Of a stretch of DNA of 64,000 nucleotides, positions 52,904-63,139 are shown one piece after another. The stretch covers positions 5,259,501 to 5,323,500 of the forward strand of contig NC_091873.1 of NCBI RefSeq assembly GCF_019399895.1, in the 5' to 3' direction. Position 1 is the stretch's first letter; the number at the start of each line of letters is the position of its first letter. The notes beneath the pieces were generated by a model. It saw only the letters and a program-made list of their open reading frames with translations, did not search any database and was not told the origin of the DNA. The DNA is from Cardiocondyla obscurior. Lineage: Eukaryota > Arthropoda > Insecta > Hymenoptera > Formicidae. The position numbers were made by a program, and so were the translations under genes.

Positions 52904-54189
52904 CATATACGATTTTGTAATATGAGAATATAACTTTTCTCGAGTTGCTACATTTATGAAGATGCATTTAGTTAATTATTGTTTTTTTTTTGTTTCTCTC
53001 CGTCGACTTTTTATTTTGTCGATATATTTCACACATTCGGGCAAATATTCGAACGTCACAAGCATATTTTATATATAAATACGCTAGTATACCAACGTTA
53101 TGTATATTAAATTTTTTCGTGTAAAGATGCTAGGAACGAAGCTCGTTCTTCGTGAACTACGAGATAATAAACCCGGAGAAAATTCGTATAGAACGATGTC
53201 ATCTACGCAAGACAATGTGTTCGTGCATTCAAAATATATTATTGGTACATTTACTTTTATATTATCTATTCTTCGTTGCGTGGCATTATTTCTATGAAGA
53301 AAAGATAACGTGTTGGAATAAAATAGCGGGTAGAGAAGTAAAATAATAGTAATAATTTATCTTTGTTTTAAATGAAGAAATAAAACGGGAGAACGAGAAT
53401 GAGATAACATTAACAATAATATAGCTTTGTCATAAGCCAAACCCGATTACCATCAAATCAGGACACGATAAAGCGTCCACTTAATTATCATAACGAGCTA
53501 TACGCTCATATGTCAATATGCTATTCATAATTAACGCGTTCAACGTTAATTTTAATGTACGCCTACCATTTATTCTCGTTAAATATTAGAGAAATGTAAT
53601 TTACCGTGTGCCATCACGTTACATCGGTTTAATAGCGTAAAAAAAAAAATTACACGCACGATAAAAGTCAACAGAAGATTGCGTTTTTTCGTATTATTAG
53701 AAAGGTAAAGTCGCTGTTTAATGAAACAAAAAAAGAGAAAAGGATATTAAAGAAATACGTAGGAAGCTACAAATGAGATTATGTTACATGTAAGTAACGT
53801 TCTTCGATGAATAAAGTAAGACACTGCCAGTGCATGCTATTCCGCATCGCCTCTTCGAATTTCGTTTGACTTCCGATAAAGCTAAAGGTACTTCGCTTCA
53901 AGGGAAAATCCTTATTTGTTCGGCATTTTACTTAATGGGGAGGCTCTATCTTTTTCTCTTAGTAGGGATTTTCTGGAGCCCGGAGCTTATAGAAAAGTGC
54001 GCGACGTGCCAAGGCTTGTAGTGACGAGACATCTTTGAGGATTAAATGAACGGTTCGGTGAAGCGTCTCTTTTAAAATTAAAATACTAAATAATATCCCA
54101 GAAATATAATTTATACTCTCGCGTAAAATTACGTTCTACGCGTATCGTATGACAATGCTTTCTCAAATGCAATTACACGTGGAACAATC
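52904..54189. other. non-coding sequence between permuted repeats
   Basis: No gene recognised. Confidence 0.5.
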
Positions 54190-54602
54190 TACAGGGTGTC
54201 TCTACAGCGGTGCGGCGATACGCGAGGCATGGTTGAAGACATCACGCGAGCGAGACGATGCGACGACGCGTGAGCGAGCGGTGCGGCGACGTGTGAGCGA
54301 GCGGTGCGGCGACGCGCGAGTGACACGATGCGACCGAAACGATACGACGACGTGCGTCCGAGACAATGCTTTTACGATAAGGCCTTGTATGATCGACTGA
54401 TCTGCCTCGACAAAAAAGCCGCCTTGGCGAGCGAAATCTTTTCATGTTTTAGCGGTGTCTCTTTCGCATATAATAAATTTGAAAACGTTTATTTCTCGCA
54501 AATAAACGCCCAAATTAGAAAATAATATGGAATTTTTTTGTTTAAAATAATGAAAACTACCCATGTCCCCCGGGTGGGTCATAGGGTATGGGAAATCCTG
54601 TA
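54190..54602. mobile_element. MITE with GGGTGTC ends and 23-bp GC-rich tandem repeats
   Basis: The left end TACAGGGTGTCTCTA and right end TGGGAAATCCTGTA are diverged versions of the TACAGGGTGTCCCA termini; TA follows the right end. The interior at about 54241-54330 carries three to four degenerate copies of a 22-23 bp unit (GACGCGTGAGCGAGCGGTGC plus GGC). The GAGCGAG/GCGAC content resembles the cores of the other MITEs in this window, so this is probably a longer relative. The 67-83 codon frames through the repeats are chance frames. Confidence 0.65.
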
Positions 54603-55390
54603 TAAATATAAAATATTAACGAAATATATTTTCGTAAATATCCGAATAATGAATAATCCGTTTATAAAATACGATAAAATCATTTTACGATACATACACA
54701 CGTGAATGAATTTACATAACAATCGTATACGTCCTCGTGTTTAATCGATTACAGAAATCTAATTTCGCTATAATTTCTCGGAGTAAATCGCCTGCAATAA
54801 TTTGTCATTACATATCGTTTAATGTTATGACTACGTAAAATTCTGCCGTGCCGTAAATTGGCTGATGCGACGCGACTCGTGTAACTAATCAAATACTTCC
54901 ACAAATATTATGGCAAATGTAATAGGCACGTAAATCCACGTTCGTGATCTTTAATTTAGTTCTCGGGCGAACTTTCGACATGATCATCATTGACATGTCG
55001 AGTGCCGACGAGAATGATGAAGTACATGGTTAAAGGACGAAGGCTCGGTTATTACGTAACTATAAGTCAAGTATTCCATTAATCAAGTTAGACACGACTT
55101 CGCAGCCAACTTGTTAGCGAGACGACATCTAAGGTGAACGTGAGCGTCGATAGAAAATGGTGAAGGCGAGGGAGAGTTATTTGGACTTTATGTAGTAAGG
55201 ACCGAATTCGTACGATACACTAAATGGAACGGCACTTACGAAGTCACGTATATTTGCCCACTTTTTTTACTTGCCCCACGGTGTTCACGCTCCGCGCGTA
55301 AAATAAATACTACCTTAACTTGCAGAATTCATCAATTTGAAAATAATAAATGTTCAACGTAACATAGCGAGCCGGGTGGGTTAAATTAAA
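54603..55390. other. non-coding sequence
   Basis: No gene recognised. A small CGACATG/CATGTCG hairpin lies near 54977-55001. Confidence 0.5.
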
Positions 55391-55660
55391 ACAAAAGTTT
55401 ACGACCGTATATTAATAATTTTCTCTAGAGCTGATAAGCGCAGAATACGTTTTTCCCTAAATAAAGTATTGATAGAGCTGATGTTATTTCAACAAATAAT
55501 CAATACTTTATTTAGGGAAAAACGTATTCTGCGCGTAAAACAAAAGTAATTATTAAAATCTTTAAAATAATAAAAAAAAAAAAAGAAATACAAATTTACG
55601 AAATAATAAGAACTCAAATGACATTTATTCTCGCGGCATAATATTGCCAAGCGAGAGAAC
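55391..55660 (+). repeat. permuted repeat, copy B
   Basis: Starts AAAAGTTTACGACCGTATAT and ends GCGAGAGAAC, the monomer order opposite to copy A. It has gained 47 bp near 55436-55482 (see separate entry). Otherwise it is closely similar to copy A, including TTCTCGCGGCATAATATTGC. It lies 2.5 kb from copy A, in the same orientation. Confidence 0.8.
55438..55534. repeat. exact inverted repeat, 36-bp arms, from a templated insertion
   Basis: 55438-55473 is the exact reverse complement of 55499-55534. The left arm is absent from copy A of the same repeat. It is bounded by a 9-bp direct duplication, AGAGCTGAT, at 55427-55435 and 55474-55482. This is the footprint expected if replication switched template, copied the downstream 36 bp backwards, then returned and recopied AGAGCTGAT. 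Confidence 0.85.
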
Positions 55661-57192
55661 AGATTAGCAACGCGCATAAATGGTAATTATAAATTCGACT
55701 TGGTTTACTGCGACTTTTTTGAGATAGGATAAATTAAATAGCGTTAAAGAATTAAAAAAAAAAAAAAGAATCTATGAATATAAATTAGGATAATGCAGAA
55801 ACATTTAAATACGTCTCAAGAATCTGTTCGCAATGCGAATCATTCTTCAGGTTTTTCGGGAGGAAAAAAATGTATAAGTAACGTTCAATCCGCCACGTCG
55901 ATCGAAAATTTGTCTCTTTGCTAATGAAAACCGGCAGCGATATATTCTACTGCCGCGTCTCTTCTCTCTGGAGATCCTCCTTCTAATATTAAGGGACCAC
56001 CCTGGCTGCGTTAATTAGTAAACTCGCTGGATAGCTCGGCTCTAGCGTTGCTAATGAGAATTTGAGTAATGACGCCGTTCTCGCGACCCGTCCTCTCCGT
56101 TTCTCAGCGAATCGGCCGATGTACTTTTGCAGGTTGTGCCATTGGTGGGACTTGCGAAGATCGATAGTCCCGCCAAACCTCTTCAATACTGACACATACC
56201 GCGTCGCAGCCTATGTAGCTGGAACCGCTAATTATGGGGGTAATCGTGAACAGCGAATAGGCTCATAAATTTTTATTGAATTTTAAATTAAACGTACGCC
56301 AGGTAGATTAAATAAATCCACACTCAACTAGCTAATTATCTGACTGTTAACTTGTGTACGAATATTAAAAAAGATAAATAGAAAGCAAAGACAATGTACG
56401 ATGTAAAGAAAAGAACATTTTATAGCGTGTACGTAACATAAGTTTTCGGAAACATTTAATTTAGTCTGTCGATTAATTTGCAAAATAATATTGGTGTTAA
56501 TATTGGCCATGAAGCCAAACAGATTTTAAAAATTAATAATTAATGTTATATTTTTATACCGGATTTATATCTTTCAATGATAAAAATAAGATTACAGACA
56601 GTTGATGCGATCGAAGGGGTGAATTCTACCTCTCGCAGTTCGTGGCGCCGCTGGTCGGAAAGTTGTTCAACTGTCTAGAATTTCCACCCTTGGTTAGTCA
56701 CGTCAAGCTTTTCCACAGTTGCTCTGATAATTTTGCGATAGTTTTAGCTATTTACTACATCCAGCCAGCGCGAGAGGGAGTATGCTATTTTATAAATGTT
56801 CTTTCTTACAAACATCTTACAATGTTCAATCATCGCCTCGCGCTAGAGTTATTATCGCACCTACCTCGGATTTAAAGTATTTTAAATATAAATTCATACA
56901 TTAATTATATTCATTTATATAATTTATAAATTAATTAATTAATTTATTTATTATTTCACTTATTTTATTATATTTATTTTTATATTTACTTTCTTTGCAA
57001 AAGAATGTGTTATTCATTTTCTAATTGTAAATTTTTTTCGTACTCTATGTACGTATATATAATTGTTGGTCAGAGGTTGTAAATGTAAGCTGACTTTGCG
57101 CGGTTAATTGGGGTAATTTTCCAAGGGACCAATGTAAACGTCAAGTCGTTACGACGACCATGACTACAGACCTCTGACGTATTACGGCCTTT
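55661..57192. other. non-coding sequence
   Basis: No gene recognised. A short frame at 56642-56875 plus lacks known motifs. The stretch 56870-57060 is strongly AT-rich. Confidence 0.5.
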
Positions 57193-57286
57193 CACGCACA
57201 ATAGCGAGACCAGAGAGATTCGTATTGTACCACTCTGGCCCGATTCATACGCTAACGTTCCATCTGCTCGTCTTCCATGTGACGAA
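57193..57286 (+). repeat. diverged local duplication, copy A (57.2 kb)
   Basis: Shares with 57715-57806 the blocks ACGCACAAT, ATTCGTATTGTA, CCATCTG, CGTCTTCCA and GTGACGAA in the same order and with nearly equal spacing. In this copy a TC microsatellite follows directly (57288-57307). Confidence 0.75.
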
Positions 57287-57287
57287 A

Positions 57288-57307
57288 TCTCTCTCTCTCT
57301 CTCTCTC
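57288..57307. repeat. TC dinucleotide microsatellite
   Basis: Ten TC units, directly after the duplicated block. Copy B of the duplication lacks it. Confidence 0.85.
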
Positions 57308-57714
57308 ACCCACGAATATATAGTTTATTCCGCATCTGTATTCAGATATTCTGTTCAAGTCGGAACAATCATGCTCTAAGCATGAATGTCATCGTTAATG
57401 TTTCACAAATATATGCAAGTTGATATTGAATATTTATGTAAAGATATCTATTTTCTAAATATTAAAACGTCGTCGAAGATAAAAATTTTCAAATGTGTAA
57501 AGAAATATTTTAAGCAATTAAATAATTACATTTATGTAAATAAAAAAAAAAGAAAGAAAGAGAGAGAAAAAAGGGAAGAAAAAAAAATTTGCGATATACG
57601 AAAAGAAATCGTTACACAGAGCGCAGCTGTGTACGATGTAACGTGAACGTTTTAAATGGCATAAAAGACATTAATTGATTTCTGGATATACTATCGGTCC
57701 GCCGTATTTCAATT

Positions 57715-57806
57715 TACGCACAATGGTGCAACCGCAAATTCGTATTGTATCAACCCGGCTCGAATTGAACGCGAATATTCCATCTGTACGTCTTCCACGT
57801 GACGAA
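57715..57806 (+). repeat. diverged local duplication, copy B (57.7 kb)
   Basis: Partner of 57193-57286, 522 bp downstream in the same orientation. The conserved 3' part (TTCCATCTG..CGTCTTCCA.GTGACGAA) differs at only a few positions, while the middle has diverged more. Confidence 0.75.
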
Positions 57807-58516
57807 CTACCCACGGTAATTGAGGTTTATGGAAATGGGCAGTAGCACTGCCTCCGCACCGGCTAGTAATTATAACAGCACTTTCCAATTAATATTTATG
57901 GATAAACAAATAACGACTAATTAACCCGTATGCTCAATACCGACGATCTGGAAATTATTTTAGAAAAAGGAGCATGTAAGACTTTCGATTATTCTCTTTC
58001 GTCGTTAAATACAATGCGCGTAGCCCGAGCGTAATGGAACATATCGTAATTCACAGAGAGATTAATGGCCGGCAATATGAAATATCTAATAACCTCAGCC
58101 TCATACTTTATAAATGCACGTGGGGATTTATATGTCGCATATGTATGCCGTTTCGTACAGTAAAATCAATTTCTGGGGCGATGCATGACCTAACGGGACG
58201 ACACACAATGCGCGTGATTTATGCGTAATGTTGTAAATACACTTGACTGTTGAATTAAATATAATAAATAGATAGATTGAGGGGTAATGAAAAGACGAGG
58301 GGAAACGAAATTTTAAGCTCGTGTTAGCACCCTTCGGGAAATAATTGTCTGCCGCGGTACCCCCTTCATTAATTATAGTTGCAGGGGGCAATATGCCAGA
58401 AATCTCAGATACTTTAAGTATAGTACTCGACGGGGGGCTTATGCATCTGTTAGTCTCGATTTCGGGGGGGAATAATCAATTTTTGCAAAATTACTATACG
58501 TTTCTAATTATCGTAT

Positions 58517-58574
58517 AAAATTATTTTAAATACTTTGTAATATTATAATATTACAAAGTATTTAAAATAATTTT
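58517..58574. repeat. exact 58-bp palindrome with no spacer
   Basis: The two 29-bp halves (58517-58545, 58546-58574) are exact reverse complements meeting at TATTA/TAATA. The sequence is AT-only apart from one G and one C. It ends where the flanks stop pairing (T at 58516, T at 58575). Confidence 0.95.
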
Positions 58575-61500
58575 TTAACGTAAAAAAAAAAAAATTAAAA
58601 AAAAAATCAACAAACTTTATATGATTTATGAATAATTTGAGATAAATTATGCGTTCTAATTACTAATACATCACGCTGTTGGTAATGTAATTCCTCATGT
58701 ACATAATTCTGTAACCTCATTAACGAAGAGACAACAGCGTCAAATGTTAAACTACACGGAACATTTCTCATCTTGTTGATATTGTCTGTTGCGAAGCGAT
58801 TCACTGAATGCTCGACGAAACTAGCCAACTCGCGGCAGTTTGCTAAACACTTGCAAGACGCCGCTGAAATTCGAGACTTAATTACGAGAAAGCGGCAAGT
58901 TTATACGCTCCGATGTGCTCGAACGGGACCCCGCGCTTTCTGTTTCGGGTGGAAATACAGACCGGTTCCGCGCCAATGGGCATTATACGAGACCTGACAG
59001 TTAGGCCGCGGCGTGTTGCAGTGATTAATGCTAACTGCGAGCTATCCCTTCTCCGAACTATTGCCATCCACCCTCTCGCTCGCCGGTAACAGATGTACCC
59101 CCTATTAATCAATTCGGTCCTCCGTTTCTGCCCTCCCAGTCCGCGGCCGAGTCTAGTCTCTCATATCATCGCTCAACCCTTCTCGCCCTTTGCGTGACGC
59201 CATATAGTCTATCTCGCGCGTACGTGTGTTCCACGTCCGATACTTCCAATTTGATATGCTCCTGAGATGGCCACCCATATCTTGATTCCTACACATTGTC
59301 CGTCGCGTCCCGCGAATATCGATTGAGTGATAAATCAAACTGTCTCGATTTGTGGATAAGAGTATGGTGTCTTTACGCCAGGTGCAACGTGACGCTATCA
59401 ACGATGCGTATCTTTCGCAAAAATTGCTCGAATGATAATAAATTTTCCACGGTTATTAATTTAATAATGGAAAGGGCGTAATGAGCCGACACAAAGGGTC
59501 CTGCAGCTTGTAAAACGCGTTTTTCGCCTTAGGATCATGCCAAGTGTAACCACGATGTAGTATATAGCCGCCCCCGTTAATGTCCCCCAACCAACCACAA
59601 TATTTTTCGCATCCATTAAGCGCGATCTCACAATGGGGTGATACTTTTTAAGTAGAGGGTAGAGGGATACGTCTTATAGCTCTAAACCTTTTCTCGGGTA
59701 TCGACTCGTCGTTGCGACTCGTTCTGTTACTGCGACCCTACGTTTCTTACTTCAAGCATCGTTAATTATAAAAAAAATTCGTTGTAAAAAAAAAATACGG
59801 ATTATCTTACTACAAAAATATCTGGCGTAAATATTACAGTACTTATAAGATAACATTAGTCTTATAAATAAAGAAAAATTAAATCTTTGTTAATAACATT
59901 TTACTAAGTTGATTAATATACTCGGTTAAATCAAATAAAAATTTTATAATTTCTATTTTGTATTAATAATACATCAAAAATTTTTTTAAAATTATTTTGT
60001 AACCATTTATAAAATAAAACATATATGTTTGAGCTTCATTTATGATTTTAAATATGATAATAATTAATTAGAAAGTATATCACATTTGTCTTTGTCAATT
60101 TTTGCCAGAAATTTTCTGTAGGAAGTCTCCAAGTTTCACGATACCCTAAAAATATAATCGCGCGACATTCTTACGGTGCGTCAGTGCGGAGATAATTAAT
60201 TGGAAATTAGTGGAGGGTGGAAACAGCAGCTTAATCTGATATAAGCTACTCGGCGAAACCTCGCAGGAGGTCTTCCGTTCTTCATCCATGGTAGCCCGTC
60301 AAGAGGCATGACTCGAGGACGGGGTCGAAGGCATGTTCGGGGAACGTTCGCGGAGTATACGTTCAGGGAAAGAGGAAGAAGAGAGAAGACTGAAAAGTTT
60401 TGAAATTCCGGCCGTGGAGCCACGCGGTGGAGGAATTGATTACGCAGCGACGTGGTGCGCGATAAATGGTAGTTAGCGGGGGTGCTGCTCGGAGCAGATA
60501 GCGCTCTGACATATACCGGCGGACCTAGGTGCACGAATTCTTTACAACTGTTTGCCGGTGGTGGTTATACCTTGCATCTCGTCGACGAGATAGAACACGC
60601 AGTGTCGCTGGCACGTTACGTGGCTGCAACCCTTCCCGCCGCGAAGGGTTTTCCGCTAGAAACATCGATATCCCCTTTCACGATCCTTCGCATGCCTTCG
60701 CCCGATGGCGCAACGAAACTACCCTGCTGATTTTCATTATGTTGCAACGTTCGTGGTCTCCTAACAGTAAGGTTTGACGTGGTGAAATTCGAGAAGACTT
60801 GAAACGGAAAAGCTATAAGCTTTATCTCTCGGAGTATATATTGTATACATGTAGCCTCGCGTGAGACGAGTTTTGTGCAAAGTTATCTATGAGATTGCAA
60901 AAGGGTTGTTCTTGTAAATTTTAAAAAGAAAATATAATTGTGATCTCAATCTAGACGTAGTAGATTTCGACAAGATTACGAGATGCACAATTTCAGAAGT
61001 GCTGGGCACAGTCGCTACGCGAATAGTTTAATTTCCTGAAAGGTTCTAACAGATATTTATAACGAAAATGATATAGTTTTATAAAAATTATACATATCTA
61101 CGATATGCAAAATAATAATTATTAATAAATAATTTTTTTTTTTAGTTGAATTTATTGTAAAATAATTAATAAGATAGTTTTTGTCACGTGGAAAGCGAGA
61201 AATACGGCAACCGAGATAGATGATATGGTAAGCGCTTCGGTAATAGTTCTAATCCGTGTAATTACTCTAGTAATTGCGCAAATCCAATTTGTATGAAGCT
61301 TCTGCTTCGGGGATCCCATATATCTTCGGAACGCAACCGTCCAGGCGGTCGTCTGCAGAGGATTTCCAAATCATAGATTTGATGTTGAAAGAGGAAAAGA
61401 GAACAATAGGCGGACGACCATAGTGATAAAGGTGAAAACGAGAGTGAGAAGAATAGCGGAGATAGAGAATGAGTAGAAGAGGTAAGAGGGGGAACATTAA

Positions 61501-62707
61501 TGGGCACGGAGAATGCGGTTTCAATTATTGTCGGCGGTGCATCCGAGTAGCCGTTTACATTCGCGATACCGGCTTCACCGAAATTATTCGCGCAATTCGT
61601 TGGTCACATTTTCGATTACGCGGATCTCAATTTTCGTCCAGGAACTTTGCACTCGTTTCGTGCAGATTCGCGCGTATGTTTCATATGTTAAGATAAAACG
61701 AAGACGGGCAATAATAATTAAGATAATCAAAAAATTAAAGAGACGGGCAAACGTGAAACGATTATTTATAGAAACAATTACATTTATTGTAAAATATGTT
61801 TTACTAAAATTTTTAATTAATTTTTGTAATTTAGATAATTTATATTATATTTATATTATAATATTATTTTATATTATACAACAATATTAATTTATATTAT
61901 AATATTAAACGATATTTCTTTAAAAAATAAATGTTTACAATAGAGAAAAAAAATACATAACGAAGAAGATACTGTACGTGGAAGTATCTAGCAATTCGTT
62001 TCAAGTTTACGTCTCCCTTGTTCTATGTTGGCGGTCATCCAAAAATGTCTTTGCGAAAACTATCTAACACCGGCAACGTCTTCCGGCACTTAGTCAACTA
62101 TCCCATCTACTTCGAACAAAATAATTGGTGGCCAGAGAAAATAGGTACGAGGTAGAATGAGTAAGCGCAGTCAATTTTGTTACAGGGGCTGATTCAAAGG
62201 CAATCTATCAGTCGGTTAATCGTCCGTCGAACAGTCTCGATGTCTCGTTGAAAGTCTTAAATTTCGTATAATTATTAAACAGTGATATTCGAAATTATTA
62301 TCAACTGTTTTGCGATTTGCAATGAGCTAATTCTTAAATTTATAATTCCCATTTTGTGTACCGTCTACACACGCGCGCGGTAGCATGACGTACGTGCATT
62401 CGTGACGGCAGATCGAGGAGGCGTATCTTTAGGTATGATGGATCGCCCGTCGTGCCTTGCCGTCTTTCTTATATAATGCGTACTACAATATAAATCCAAT
62501 AATTAATGACAACGATTAGCTCTCGTGCAGATTCAAGCACGCCAGTGCGACATTGTGCTAAGGCCTCGGTTAACCGACGTTCATCTACGTCGTAATTTTA
62601 GCATAGAAAATGTCATGTTCATAAAATACTTTAGAGAATACGCCACGTGTGTACGTGCGCGAGCGCGCGCGGGCTTTTTTTCGCTACTTCTCTAATGCTT
62701 TCTCGTC
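58575..62707. other. non-coding sequence
   Basis: No gene recognised. The stretch 59760-60110 is AT-rich and CpG-poor. 60190-60780 is CpG-rich with overlapping short frames on both strands. At 61850-61866 and 61891-61907 the word TTTATATTATAATATTA is repeated, a 41-bp-period duplication. Confidence 0.5.
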
Positions 62708-63058
62708 ATGGTACTCGCAGGGACCACCCTCTGTGTGGATTACGGGACAGGATTATTCATAAATCACGTCCGTGGCGTGAAAGGCGGCCTCCGAGCATAT
62801 TGGGGGACTAATAACAATTTATCAATTACTGGATCGATTGGTCGCATAATCAAAATCGGAGCTTTGCGGGGTAAAATTGATTCTATGCAAATTGCGTCTT
62901 TATTGGGGCCGGATATATTATCGGCTATCATAAATATTTTCTCGCCCGTATATTCGCGCTCCCGCATGTATTCGTTTAACATACGCCAGAAATCACGGTT
63001 TCAGCGAAGTATGTATTTTTTATGCCGACTGCAATACAAAATTTTAAATAATAAATGA
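62708..63058 (+). CDS. low-confidence open frame, 116 codons, unknown
   Basis: Starts ATG and ends TGA. The translation (start MVLAGTTLCVDYGTGLFINH) is rich in Gly, Ile and Leu in its first 80 codons and more Arg/Ser/Tyr-rich after. An acceptor-like TACTCGCAG ends at 62720, so the frame could in principle be read from an exon start there. No domain or family was recognised, and a 72-codon frame overlaps it on the other strand. It is among the longer frames of the window without low complexity, but its length is within chance. Confidence 0.12.
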   Translation: MVLAGTTLCVDYGTGLFINHVRGVKGGLRAYWGTNNNLSITGSIGRIIKIGALRGKIDSMQIASLLGPDILSAIINIFSPVYSRSRMYSFNIRQKSRFQRSMYFLCRLQYKILNNK

Positions 63059-63091
63059 ACTTTAATTGCATTTGGCATAGAGTTTTAAATA

Positions 63092-63095
<4 letters not shown>

Positions 63096-63137
<42 letters not shown>
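63096..63137. repeat. TA dinucleotide microsatellite (about 42 bp)
   Basis: About 21 uninterrupted AT units between TTTA and TTTC. Confidence 0.95.

Positions 63138-63139
<2 letters not shown>

Noticed and set aside
52829..55391. The two permuted repeats as LTRs of a retrotransposon
   Set aside because: LTRs must start and end at the same points. These copies are permuted, and the 2.5 kb between them has no gag or pol-like frame.
56106..56132. Microexon between TTTCTCAG and TTGCAG/GTTG
   Set aside because: Only 25 bp, and no coding neighbours were found.
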